In this document: positions 11,711 through 23,372 of the stretch, piece after piece
Position numbering within the stretch: the first letter of the stretch is position 1
Layout: the number at the start of each line of letters is the position of its first letter
Source: Mactra quadrangularis
Taxonomy: Eukaryota > Mollusca > Bivalvia > Venerida > Mactridae
Direction: 5' to 3'
DNA length: 64,000 nucleotides
Assembly (NCBI GenBank): GCA_025267735.1
Contig: CM046295.1
Location: 13,713,167-13,777,166 of the forward strand
The notes under the pieces: generated by a model
Seen by the model: the letters and a program-made list of their open reading frames with translations, nothing else
Told to the model about the DNA's origin: nothing
Databases searched by the model: none
Translations under genes and position numbers: made by a program

Positions 11711-11935
11711 AAACCTATTTTTTGATTCCGTGACCTCCGTTAGTATTTGCTCATACAAGTTGTGACCACGCATCATCACTTCATTAACAACATTTGCAGA
11801 CCAGTTTCGCAGACTTGGCACATGATTGCCTACCGTAAACAATATAACAGCCAATGCAATTGCCGTACACTGATAACCTGCAGCTTGTGAGCATATCTGA
11901 CCTTGGTGAAATCGACCGTTAATAATCCTTACCAT
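11630..11935 (-). pseudogene. Cysteine-peptidase-like fragment
   Basis: A 101-residue open frame begins RIINGRFHQG and has AGYQCTAIALAVIL, LRNWSANVVNEVM and RGHNLYEQI in that order. This arrangement (G-[RS]-FHQG, then xQCxAxAL, then W...G..LY) resembles the papain-like ubiquitin-peptidase fold, peptidase C76 type, also found inside transposable elements of invertebrates. The catalytic Cys would be in YQCTA. Only the N-terminal part is visible, and no start-to-stop gene surrounds it. Family assignment is from memory of the motif order and is tentative. Confidence 0.4.
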
Positions 11936-14205
11936 TGTTTTGATCTCCGTTGCCCGTTCAATGTTGTTTAGAGTCAGCTATGCTCGGTCACTACCAATGC
12001 TCGGTCACCCCTAGCAAATTTCGATTAATTAAAAAGGGGACCTCGCGTATTGTTTCTAATTTTAGTCATACCTGTCAAACGCTCGCGGAAAACCCCAAAT
12101 CATGATCATCTAGACGCTTATCTGTTTATGCAGACGATAGATACGAGCGCACCTGCTGTTTTCCGCTAGAAAATCCTAGAGGCTAGAAAATCGAATTTGG
12201 ACAGCCTTGTCTTTTTCACCTATAATTATTATAATAATTCAAGAAGTATTATGATTTATTTAAATTTATAATATTTATACAATAATCTATCAATTGTAAA
12301 TAAAAATCTCACATATTTATGTATATTCTAAGTAAAACAAGGTGACCGAGCACTGGTCCGAAATTTTCCAAAAATACCGTGTTTTACGTATACATTACAC
12401 TCCGCGCCGATTTTATCCAATAATCGGGATCGTCAGACGCTTGTTTTTCTGTAAACGGAAGTAGGTCAACATGTAGACGATAATGCGTAATGAATTTGAC
12501 ATGAACTGACAGAATACCGTTAACCCGCTTCGATTTTGATATAAATGTGACCGAACAAAAATTATGAATTTATTCTTAAAAGTTACGTACCAATAACTCT
12601 GCAGATTAATAAATATATGTGGAGCTGTGACTCTCAAAGTGTAAACCCCGGAAACTGGACGTAGTGAGGCTAACTTAATAATTATTGGGTAATATGTCAG
12701 ACTTTTTACTAGAAACCGGTTCACATCTGGAGACGTAATTCATTTTACCCATAAAATATTGTGTTTGACACGTAACTTTTTATTGTTACAATATAAAAAA
12801 ACACTTTGGAAAGCAATAGAAGTCTACCCAAAAAAAATAATCTACGAACGAAGCAAAATTTCGTAAAACACTGCATTACAATAGTGTGGCCTTTATTTTT
12901 TCGCGCGTGTCAGGGCCATCCAATCGAAGAGGGGATTTTCTCTGTTTCCCCCGTACGTCATTTTCAGTGCTTATAAAATCATCCAATAGAACGGCGGATT
13001 TCCGAAATTCCCAGACATACGTCATTATACAGAAATGTAGGTCAAAATCCAGCTTAGACAGCTACGCCGAAAAATATATATATAAACTTGGCTTTGACAG
13101 CTGCGTCGACAATCCTAGGACATTCTCAGTACACATATTTTCATTGTGATGGTGAAAACTTGTTTATACCACAGGGGTATAGAAATTTATAATATTTTTG
13201 TGTGATGGCCCTCCTTGTCTTCCCTAATGCATCTGAATTACAAAGAATGTAGAACAAAAAGGTCAAAATTGTCATAAACTATATTACGAGTATTTTTGAC
13301 GTTTTGACAAGCTATACGTGTTAAATATAGTTCGGTTATTTCCGGACAAGATCGGATAAGTTCGGGTGTTATTTTATGACGTTTTGACGAGCGTTACGTG
13401 TTAAATGTATTTCGGAGATTTCCGGACATAATCGGTTATGTTCGGATGTTATTTTATGACAATTTAATGAGCCGCATGCACGCGGTTAATGCAGTTCCAT
13501 TTTTCTAGACAAGGTCAATTTGTTTTATTTCCCACCTTACTAAACGAGCAGTCCTCCAAATGAAACCTTTAGAAAGTGTGAAAATCGTATGTTTGAAAAA
13601 CAAATCCTTTAAAGCTTTTTTCTAGAAGACCTTAAAAATGAAATAAAAATGTGTATTTTACTAAGTTTAGCTTTGATAAAACCAGAGACTAATTGCGTAG
13701 AATATTTTCTAAGATGGCCATTGATTTAAGTAAAAGTTTATCTGACTTTTTTTATTGATTGTCCCTTTAAGATTTATCATTGAACGACAAAAATGCTTAA
13801 ATTGTTATTTTTTGTAAAATATTACACTTTACCACCCTTATTTATTTTGAGAAAATGAACTTTTATAAAACCTTTATTTTTTAAATGACATGCTAGATGG
13901 CCTAAACGAGTCAAACTTTATGGTTATCAGCGAACCAGTGCCTATACTAAGGCCCATTTAAATTGAGCACGAACGCGAACGCGAACCCGAACGCTGTCTT
14001 TCGTCCTGGAATAGATTAGTTATAGTCCGGCACCTGTATGATATATGGATCCAAAATAGCGCAATTTGGGTAAGATAAAAGAGTTCAAAACCAAACATTG
14101 GTGGTTCAAACCCAGTTAATGCCATGATATTTACTTTTTATTATTTATTTTTATCATGTTAGTACATAATATGACATTATAAAGTTTTATGCATAGAAAC
14201 ATGTA

Positions 14206-14447
14206 TAGTTCTATTATATTAACCTGTCACAACTTGAATAATTACACGGTCACCGAATGTGTTATTATAAACTTCTTTTTAACCATTGACTAACTGACCC
14301 ATATCAATTATTGATGATCTAACTATATATATGCAGCGATTTTGAATATCGGGGAAATAACAAGTTCCAAAGAAATTAAAAATGACAAATTCACTGACCG
14401 TGTAATTATCTAAGTTGTGACAGGTTAATATGATAGAACTACATGTA
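14206..14447. mobile_element. TA-flanked MITE with long inverted repeats
   Basis: The arms of about 55 bp (TAGTTCTATTATATTAACCT and, inverted at the right, the same with few changes) also share CACAACTT and ATTACACGGTCA. The uninterrupted site in copy 1 (AAACATGTACTAAAAA near 3475) becomes ACATGTA-element-TACTAAAA here, so the target duplication is TA, as expected for a Tc1/mariner-type MITE. Confidence 0.85.
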
Positions 14448-14519
14448 TACTAAAAATTAATATACCGTTAATTAAAAACAATTTTATTTGACATTGGTTT
14501 TTGAATACCTTTCCTATAC

Positions 14520-14880
14520 GAGGGGTGTTTTATAAGTAATGCAACTGGTAGTATAACTTTTTATTCAGAAAGAATTACTCAAAACAATTCAGTGCATTCC
14601 CTCGAAGTACTCTCCCTTAAACTTCACACAAAGTTTCAGTATTTTAATTCAATTATAAAAGCACTTTTCATAATCCGAAGCAGGTATATGTCTGAGGCAC
14701 TGGCCAACTGCAGAGCCCAAGGCTTTCCTAGGCACATAACGCTTTCCAGCGAGGATGGATTAAAGTCTTGGAAACAGAAAATAGTCACAGGGTGCCAAAT
14801 CTGGTGAATATGCAGGGTGTTGAAGCATTCGAACCTTCTGTTGTTTCAGAAAGTCCGCCACAATCTGCGCTTTGTGAGAT
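14520..14880 (-). pseudogene. Mariner transposase C-terminal remnant
   Basis: Minus-strand reading gives ADFLKQQKVRMLQHPAYSPD and then LAPCDYFLFPRL, the block around the third catalytic Asp of mariner DD34D transposases, followed by GKRYVPRKALGSA and a terminal GEYFEG segment. Stops interrupt the frame. The end at 14520 (GAGGGGTGTTTTATAAGTAA) looks like a mariner terminal repeat. The N-terminal two-thirds is missing. Confidence 0.75.
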
Positions 14881-14984
14881 GACGCAAGTCATGAAAAAGT
14901 GACACATAGTTCAAGCCATGTTTTGAACGACGCTTAAGCCAAATCATTCGAAACTTCTCGGCCATACGCTGCGAATATATATTA

Positions 14985-16177
14985 TTCATTCATGAAAGGT
15001 CGAGGTGTTCCAAATGAAGTCAAATTAACCGTGTTTGATAGCCTCTTTTTTCCTTTTCTGTACAAATACAATAAGTTCATCCGTTTCTGATTTCATACAC
15101 CAGATGATTGAAATGTTATTCTTTCAACAGGAAAAAAGATTATTTATTCTAAAAGCCGTACACAATTTTTGCGTTCGGGTTCTTGTTATATTTGAATGGC
15201 AAAATTGCTGTGAAGACGCCCCTGCGTTCGGGTTTGTGTTGGACGCTTTCGCGTTCTGTATAAACGGACCTTTAATAACCGTGTCCGCATTAGACGAAGT
15301 ACAAAATGTTGAAAAGCCGGCTTATAAAGTTTTAGAAGTTAACATTAGAACGAGCCGATATGAAAGCAGGCACGTAGGAAGCATTTTCAGATTAGGGAGG
15401 GGGCTAATTTGTTGGGATTTATTTTAAGAAAAAGAAAACGTTTCCTAATGTTACAGAACTTATGTTTAAGTTCAATTTTACGCTGCATTTGACCATCTTG
15501 TTCCATAAGTGTTTGCAAAGTTGATTTTGCCGAAAAAGCACATATGTATCGACAGATTAAATAAAGATCCTCAATCACTATAACTGCTGAGAATATAGGG
15601 GGGGGGGCTAAGCCCCCCCCCAGCCCCCCCCTAGCCCCCCAGCCCCCCTAGCCCCCCTGTTCCTACGGGCCTGGAAAGTCCTTTTTATGCTCGAGAATAG
15701 TCATTTAGGATGAGCTCACAGTTACTAATGCTATATCTGAAACGGGCGTGAAATGTTTCAAATTGAAATCTCACGGAACTTAATCTCACGAATTAATCCG
15801 AGCACAAAGATAACGTTCTCCTCGGACTTTGACCGCAAATTCTCTCATTATACTGAAAGGTTCCGTATAAGATAACGGTTCGAAATATGATGGAACCAGT
15901 CTGTTTTCATCTCGTGACGTCACGTGAGAAGTCACGTCTGGTCCGAGACTTCGTGATAAAACCCATACAAGTACATTTTATTTATAGTAACATTAAATGA
16001 CGTAAGCATTAAACACACAAACAAACCGGAGCAAAGATAAGAATGCATTTTATTTTTATTTAACATCATATATAAATTGCCTAATTTATGAATAAAACAA
16101 ACACAGCGAGTCTCAATCAGAAAACCTCGGCATTTCTCGTGGAGTTCCAATTAAGGTCACCTCGATGACTAAGTATT
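14985..16177. other. Intergenic, with a G/C-run tract
   Basis: 15598-15658 is a low-complexity run of G then repeated CCCCCCAGCC/TAGCCCCCC blocks. An open frame at 15035-15427 matches no known family; it overlaps GTTCGGG/GCGTTC repeats like those near 2085 and 13970 and is probably not coding. AAAATAAAAATAAAA complement near 16045-16060 is the likely poly(A) signal region of the trypsin gene. Confidence 0.5.
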
Positions 16178-19100
16178 TTATCCATACAACTGCATCTTCT
16201 GGTTGACCCAGTTCAAGTATGACGTCACACGGGTATAAACTCCAGGTCTACCGGCCTTACCACAACCGTCACCCCACGATACGACACCGGCAAGTTCCCA
16301 GACACCATGACGTTTACATACGAGTGGACCACCGGAGTCTCCCTGAAAATAGTTGAAAATTCAAAAGATGAAAAACCTCGAGCCCTTTTTGGAAACGCCT
16401 ACTATCGCCTAGGCACTCGTGCCCACTTTCATTCTGGTAGCAGTCATTTTTACATGACATCATCGTTTAATTGGATACGCCCACTCCCGACTGAACCAAC
16501 TTGCTCTCAACTTGCTCTCAACTTGCAACCCTTATTTCCAAATTCCTTTGTAACAAATTTAATATCAATTAAAGCTCATCGAAATCGCTGTTGGACCAGC
16601 CAACTTGTTAACGGACAACTCTACTCCCATACGAGTCCATCTGTATCCGGTCACTTACACGTGGATGTGATTATTTTCTAGCTTTTGATAATTTTTGATA
16701 ATTACCAATAGAATTTGATTACTCTCAATTCTGATCTCTGTTTTTATAAATGAACAAACTGTCTCACTTGGCCCCGCACCTAACAATTACACATATCACT
16801 ATTACAAATATGCCCAATCCGGCATCCACTACCAGTTAGAATCGCCCATTACCAATTGGATCCGTCTAACAAAATGAAACAAACCTACTACCCATCGTTC
16901 TCTCGAATATTACCAGTTGGGTCCACCCACTATCACTCAGACGCACCCACTACCAATTAAACATATCGCTACCAGTTAGACCCGCCCCACAAACAAATTT
17001 GCTCCACCAATTTACAGCTAAACCCGCCCTTTACCAATTAGACCCGCCACCTAATAGCCTAGTAATACAAATTACCTGACAAGCGTCTTTACCACCAGTG
17101 TTGGTGACTCCAGCACATATATTTGTTGTATGTACGCTACCGTAACCCATGTAGTAAGCACAGTTATTGTTAGTAATAGTTCTAAGGTTGACATATTCTA
17201 ATTGGTTGGTAATTGGAGCATGTCCAGTTTCATCTGAAATTTATGACAAATAATGTTGCCATTTATAAAGCACAATTGCCTTACATAAATTTACGCACAC
17301 ACAACTCTTACGACAAAAATATACATTACAAACGGTCTTTTAACGACCTCCACATGGCCTTCTCCAGACTCAATGATAAGAAATGAATATGATATAAGCT
17401 TCTCACCTCCCAATTTTTCCAAAAATTGTTTTAGACTTTAGTTTAAGCCATTTGCTAACGTATGAGACTGTAAAAATAATCATCTCCATAAAAATAAAAG
17501 TTATTATTGGATATCGCCATTAAACAAAATGCTAATGCCATATACAAAATAAAAGAAAACAACAAATTATTACCGTAGTAAGTTGCACCCCATCCAGAGA
17601 CAGTACATATATCAGAATCAAATGTGTCAGAGGGCTGTGGTAGACAGGCTGCACGTACATATCTGTAAATAGTGAGCGAGAAAATTAGCGAATTAGTGAT
17701 AAAGTTTAGTGTGTCAGGAGTCGTAGGTTCCATTCCTGAGTGGAACACTTTCGTGGAGTTTTGTCATGAAGTACTTTCTACAGAAAATCCTGATAACAAG
17801 CAAAGATTCCCAGCTAGCTCAGTTTGTAGCATGCTAGTCTACTGACATAGTGGTCGTTGGTTTCGTTTCCCGGTCTGGGCATTCTTTCGTGGAGTTTGGT
17901 CATGAAATAATTTCTACAGCAATGCTACCTCCTACCAATGATTCTAAATCATGAAGGACAGTTGCCTGTCACTCGTGGAAAAATGACTTTATTATGAATG
18001 GTTCCTGCTTTTATCTTACGACAAACCAAAGATTTAGGCTTTCCAGGATCGGTGGGTAGGTTTACTGACCGCCGTAACATATTACCTATACAATGTGTTG
18101 CTATGGTGTTAAACCCAACAAAAAAGTAGCCTTACCTTTGTGTGACATCAAGACGTTTGCTAAGTTTAATCAAAGCAATGTCGTTACTGTTGGACAGTTT
18201 GTTGTATCCTTCATGTGGGTAAATACCTGATACATGGATTATATTACTTTGATAAATAGTTCTTTGATCTTGTATTCCTACACCCACTGTCCATTGACTT
18301 GCATAAGTTCCAGTCCTGAAACAGAGAGGGATTATTTTTTAAGTCGGAAGCTGAAAAAGGGAAATTGTTCTTCGGACTTGTATTTCTACGCCGATTGTTT
18401 GTTGGCTTTCAATACGCTCCTGTCCTAGAAAGAGGGGAACTTTTTCAAGCGGAAGTAAACACATGTAATATATGCATTTTATTTAAGTATTGAGTACGTT
18501 AATTTTCTATTCATTCAACGATCGTCCGTTAGCTTGCATAAGTTAAATTTCCGTCCTAAAATTGAGATAATTATTAAGCGAAAGAGGGCGCATTGGGCTA
18601 TGTTACTTTTGTAAATAGTTCTTAGGTATTGTATTGATACGCTCGAATGCCCATTGGCTTGCGAGCGTCTCTGTTCTACGATAGAGATGGGACTATTTTA
18701 AATGTTACGGAAATATCCGATCTTTCTTGAGGAGTACTTTACGAAGGAAAACGGAAATACGCGATGTTTTGTGGTAGAAATAGAGAAGCTAAACATCTTA
18801 CTCTTGGAAGCAATGAGCGGCTGTCATCACCCATTGGTCACTGATCAATGTACCTCCACATAAATGTTGACCATAGTAGCGCAAAGATACCTTAAAAACA
18901 AAAAGATAAAAATTTCACCAAAAGTAGTTTTAAACATTTATGGTAAAACTTAGTTAAAACATACTTGGCTACAACATACCATTTTTCCTGACCCGTTTTT
19001 TATCTTTATTTATTCTTTATAAAATCAGCTCGGTTATAACATACATGTACATCTATTTAGAAGCATAAAGACGCCATAAACACAGAAAGGTGTATATATA

Positions 19101-19493
19101 AGACACAAATATCGCAATAATTACAATGAAAACAAAATCCTATGTTTCTTTTATTCACAAATATTTAAAGCAAAATGTCCAATAGCAAAAAGATACACAA
19201 AAACCAAAAAGATGAAAAAACTAAACTTATAACATGATCTTTATGAAGTTATATCTCATTCAAACTACCGTTACATAAACGAGCTTTCATTGTACATGTA
19301 ATAAAATTTCTTGCAGAAGCAAGGTCATTTTTTTCTCTAAAAATCATTTATCCAAGAAGTTTTGGACTACGCTGTATTATTATACATATATACCTGCCAA
19401 GGGAACTCTCCATGTTGGGCAATAGAACCGCCAACAATCTTGCTGAATGTTGAACCAACTAATGATGTACCACATTGACTTGTACCACTCATC
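16178..19493 (-). CDS. Secreted trypsin-like serine protease (N-terminus missing)
   Basis: Six minus-strand exons in transcript order: 19493-19394, 18890-18802, 18315-18136, 17662-17574, 17233-17076 and 16342-16178. All have GT/AG borders and compatible phases, giving 260 residues to the stop. The first visible exon has QCG, a likely propeptide disulphide Cys, and the activation site KIVGG. The triad is His in TAAHC, Asp in NDIALIKL and Ser in GDSGGP. Asp six residues before the Ser (DACQGDS) and the SWGDGC and GRPGVYTRV segments indicate cleavage after Lys or Arg. The exon at 19493 needs two bases from an upstream exon, and I found no signal-peptide exon in the right phase. Extracellular digestion or immune proteolysis is likely; the exact role is unknown. 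Confidence 0.9.
16780..17055. repeat. Degenerate minisatellite in trypsin intron
   Basis: About ten loose copies of a unit like CCACTACCAATTAGACCCGC, about 25-35 bp apart, in the last intron of the trypsin gene. Confidence 0.65.
17808..18125 (+). repeat. tRNA-derived SINE A copy
   Basis: Same order as the element at 21296: tRNA-like head (AGCTAGCTCAGTTTGTAGCA), TTCGTGGAGTTTGGTCATGA, CTCCTACCAATGATTCT, TGACCGCCGTAA and a TGTTGCTATGGTGTTAAACC tail. It sits antisense in a trypsin intron. A second head-less fragment precedes it at about 17680-17790. Confidence 0.8.
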
Positions 19494-20782
19494 CTATATT
19501 GCAAGGTTTAAAGGTACTCTTTCACAAATTTCAACTTAAATATCAACTTTTTCTAAAACTATCATAAGTGTATGAAAAAAATGTTTGAAGCAGGAAAGTA
19601 GTTTCCTGATAATCACAACTTTAGTGTAAATTGACATACAACTACAAATGATGGTGTTTCATGTAGTAAATATCTACCCGGTATATCACGGTATATACAC
19701 ATTCAGTGCATTTTTTGCGACTTTTATTGTATATTTCTTGCAACATATAGGTCAGTTTGTCTTAAAATAATAAGAATTAAATTTTGACACAATTGCAGAC
19801 AATGAGTGGTATTTTGAAATTTATAGAAAAAAAATTAACCAAATCTGTGAACTAGTACCTTTAAGGTTAAGTTCTGCTATAAATTATATAGACAGCATTG
19901 TTTATGGCAAAATCATGCGATTGTTTGCCATTTTTAAGACCCAAAAGCTTTATTTGAGTTGAAAAAAGATCCTTATATCTAGACCACTCTGCTGTACAGA
20001 CCACCTTTGTTGGAGCAAAATCATGTGATTTTAGACGATACATGTATTCAGGGATTTTATGTAACATTTTGTTATATAAAATCCCTGGGCCCTTAATACA
20101 TCTCGTAAGGTGTCCAAATGTCACCTTTAAATGGACCCTTACGTTAAGCAATAGTACAGTCATATAAAACAAGGTGTGCAATGACAATGAGCGAGACATG
20201 TTTGGAGAGTAAAAATGAAGCAAGCAAACGCCGCAGTCGAGCGAAGGCTCAAAGAGTTCTTACAAGACGATGTATTAAAGCTATAAATCCCCTAAATAAA
20301 GAAGCTATGACCTACCCTGTGTTGATTGGGGCCTGCGTATATATCGGTGCTGACGTCAGTGGGGCATGCGTCACAAGGGGCTGTGCTTGGTAGTAACAGC
20401 ACATCTGGAACACTCCGCAGTAATTCAGTGTATACACGTGACCCGCTGTGCATGCGCCGTTCAAACCGGATACTAAACTATAACACGTGCCATGGTAGTA
20501 AGACGTACATACTGAAAATGATTTGTAATAAATAAGGAGATGTTTGAATTACAGACGACTGCAGTCAAATCAGCGACCAGAACAAAGTGTCATTCAAACA
20601 GAGGCCAATTGCAGCCAAATATATGACCAAGAAACGGGTGTCATCTAAACTTTAGTTTACCTTTTCTGTGTTTTTTGTTCTGTTTTAAGTATTTATTGCG
20701 TATAAGTTTATAATTCAATAAATATACTAAGTATAATAAGTCAAACAAATACGTATATATATAGACAATCTATCTAACACGG
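19494..20782. other. Upstream of the trypsin exons; no gene recognised
   Basis: The missing first exon of the trypsin gene should lie here or further right. A minus-strand hydrophobic stretch at about 20199-20143 followed by GTAAGG looks like a signal peptide, but it would splice in the wrong phase. 20340-20480 is locally GC-rich with TGACGTCA and CACGTG motifs. No protein family was recognised in the 70-residue frame at 20181-20393. Confidence 0.4.
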
Positions 20783-21066
20783 GTCAGTAGCGCAGTTGTT
20801 AGCGTCGGGTTTTAGATTCTAGTGTCCGGAAGGGGGTACGGGTTCGAATCCCATCCGGGGAGGTTATACTCTTCCATGTAAATTTGACAGTTATGTCAAT
20901 TTTCCTCCATAAATTGGGTATATGGAGAAGTTTCCGGCCTTGTGGAAAGGAAGGTAAGTACTGGTTATAGACTAAGGTTCAGGAAAGCTAGGTTGGATGC
21001 GCTGGACGCCGTAAAATAACCAAAAATATGTTGACACGGCGTTAAACTCAGTATAAATAAATAAAT
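20783..21066 (+). repeat. tRNA-derived SINE B, near full length
   Basis: The head has A-box-like GTAGCGCAGTTGTTAGCGTC and B-box GGTTCGAATCCC. The body includes TCCTCCATAAATTGGGTATA and GAAAGCTAGGTTGGATGCGC, and the tail is GTTGACACGGCGTTAA followed by (AATA)n. Partial copies are at 59596-59816, 63200-63305 and 5190-5252. Confidence 0.85.
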
Positions 21067-21295
21067 GAATAGACAATATATGTAATCCTAATAAGTTGTT
21101 GTTGTAGGTCACGTGACAATAATCATATAACATTAGATATCGTATTATACAGTTACTAGGTCACTGTTGTAATTTAACAATTCTAATTTTGTACTTGTTA
21201 TCAGTTTTAATTCTTCTGATCTATTTTTCTTTAAGAAATGTAAGCTACAATATGTGAACTGTGTCTCACGTGTAGGTCATCCACTGTAATGGAGC

Positions 21296-21600
21296 AGCCC
21301 GGCTAGTTTAGTAGGTAGCACGCAAGTCTACTGATCGAGGGGTCCTGGGTTCGATTCCCTGGCGGGCATACTTTCGTGGAGGTTGGTCATGAAATTATTT
21401 CAACGGCCACTCTCCCTCCTACCAATGATTCTCAATTATGTAGGGCAGTTGTCAGTCACTGACACAAGTATGCGCTTAGTAGTTGGTTAAGAGCTAAATC
21501 TAGAGATTTAACCTTTCCATGACTAGTGAGTAGGTTGACTGACCGCCGTTATATGACCTATACAATGTGTTGCTACGGCGTTAAGACCAACAAAACAAAC
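21296..21600 (+). repeat. tRNA-derived SINE A, full length
   Basis: The head GCCCGGCTAGTTTAGTAGGT, with B-box GGTTCGATTCCC and closing GGCGGGC, is tRNA-like and closest to the tRNA-Lys(CUU) genes at 55571 and 56976. The body has TACCAATGATTCTCAATTAT and TTTCCATGACTAGTGAGTAG; the tail is TGTTGCTACGGCGTTAA then ACCAACAAAAC. Other copies are at 17808, 33780, 39480 (-) and 42893 (-, partial). Confidence 0.88.
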
Positions 21601-22768
21601 ATACAAACAGTCGTGGCCATTGTTCAATTGTTGGCTCGCTTCATCCCATATTTCAAAATCCTGCAATTCGTATTTGGGACCCAGTCTTGACAGATGAAAA
21701 TTCCATGAAAAATTGACTCGCCTTACCAGATTTCCTAGCCAGTTTAAGTTTCTTTTTATAAAATGACGTACATATTCTATTTACATATTTCAGGTTTTTT
21801 CTGTGTTTCACATTTATATTTTCACTGCGGTATAAATATTTAAAACTTTATGATTGTCACTGCTCAAGGTGAAAATATGAGATTTAATATTTTCACCGTA
21901 GATTTATAATTTCATTGAATAATTACACATCATAACGCTACAATATAATCCTAACTGGAATCGAACCCAAAACCTCCCGGGACGTAAGCGGACACTCTAA
22001 TCTCGTCGCCATAAAAGCTAACACAAAGGCAATGGCGTACAAGTCTTGTAGTATACCTCTGTTATAATCACTGGTACCAGAGTTCATAACTTATGATTAT
22101 GATTTAATGCGTGCGTTCCTAAGTATAGTCCGCAGTGCATACTTGTACACGACCTTATATATAAAGAAAGTACACTTGTAACTCGTACACAATTATGTAT
22201 ACGGGACCTTTTTGGAAGTTTTTTAATCTATACTATATGAAGGGACTGCCAAATTTGAAAAGAAAGAACAACATCCAGTTGAATTCTGTTTCAACTCAAT
22301 AGAAAACAAAAATAGTTAATGCGACCAAGAAAATAGTGCAGCAGAAAAATGAGTATACGGTCAAACGTAGATGATTTGGAAAAAAAGTAATTAAAAAAAA
22401 TACTTTTGATTATGATATATAATGTTAGTTTACCCCATTTGAACATTATTTTAACTGTGTTCGGAGAAAAGTTATGTTATTTTATTGCACATTAGTATGA
22501 GCACAACGATATTACGGCAAACTAAGGCACTACCACACATAGAATCGTGCTTATTTCGATCGTTTATGTGTTTAAAAAAACCTTTAATAAATATAATTGA
22601 ATAAAAATACATAAACAAATGATATCTAGCTCGAAATTGCTCTTAAGAAGTCAATTTCGTTTGTCCTCTTCTAGGAGGGCATTGTATATGTAAACATTGG
22701 AATACCTTTGTATAAAAAAATCCTTCCATCAGTACCTACAGTACTTTGATTTAGTAGTGTTCGTTGAC
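21600..22768. other. Intergenic, nothing recognised
   Basis: AT-rich. At about 21953-22030 a minus-strand B-box-like GGTTCGATTCC sits in a degenerate tRNA-like head. No coding frame of note. Confidence 0.4.
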
Positions 22769-23041
22769 AATTAGGGACTGAAGCAATCCAATTAGTAAGT
22801 AGGTCCTTACCGTTGGAATCCTCGGATTTTATCATTGAAGTCCTATGTAAGGATTACAAAAGTGATGAAATTTAGATAGCTATTTACTCTAAAAATACTT
22901 ACCTTGATTTTTAAACAATTTAAATGATATACAAAAATATTATTTAAGATCAATTTTAGCAAGGATAAAATCCGAATAATCCAACTAATTGGACCTACCT
23001 TTTTGAAGAGTATACTAGGGGAAATAACTAGGTCCCTTATT
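22769..23041. repeat. Repeat family X, copy 2
   Basis: AATTAGGGACTGAAGCAATC to GGAAATAACTAGGTCCCTTA. The interior matches 23404-23710. It lacks the TTTAGTCAGTT part of the terminal repeat. Confidence 0.75.
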
Positions 23042-23372
23042 AATGTATATGTGTGCGTATTTAACAAGTTTAAGGACTCTGGTGCCAGTATGTTATATAA
23101 AACCATTGAAGAACTACTAAAATTACTTGTATACTTACTATTGGCGTTTAATCCTGTCACCAGCCCTAGTAAACATATCAATAATTGTTTAAGTATCATA
23201 ACTAATTTTTATACGTCCTAGTTCTAAGCTACGTGGTCTTCAAGTGAATGATTTTATACTAAAATATTTGAGATAACTGTTTCAAAATTTCATCATTATA
23301 CTACATGTATATATATAGGTGCTCTCCAAACGTTCTTGGACTGATGATTTTTATCATGTATCAGTCTTCGAA

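Larger units (their letters stand above)
11266..13074. other. Block present only in copy 2
   Basis: Interrupts the copy 1/copy 2 match at ATACGAATGTATATAAA. It contains the GGGCCC repeat (11300-11710), a peptidase-like fragment (11630-11935, -), AT-rich DNA with inverted TGCTCGGTCA motifs near 11980-12000 and 12342-12352, and a two-unit repeat at 12895-13025 carrying ATCCAAT and TACGTCATT motifs twice. The last part ends in TATATATAAAC at the point where the match resumes. Not recognised as one element. Confidence 0.6.
10176..14205. repeat. Second copy of the tandem duplication, downstream flank
   Basis: Matches 1-2143 and 3307-3480. Relative to copy 1 it carries an extra block at 11266-13074, lacks 2144-3306 and a shorter segment near 13640, and has an inverted-repeat element at 14206-14447. 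The order (stop codon, 3' UTR, flank) shows that the duplicated unit is at least about 10.2 kb and includes the receptor gene. Confidence 0.9.

Noticed and set aside
15035..15427. 130-residue open frame
   Set aside because: No recognisable domain, and it overlaps GTTCGGG-type repeats shared with non-coding sequence near 2085 and 13970.
20143..20199. Possible signal-peptide exon for the trypsin gene (hydrophobic, followed by GTAAGG)
   Set aside because: It would splice to 19493 in phase 0, whereas that exon needs two preceding bases; a linking exon would have to be assumed.
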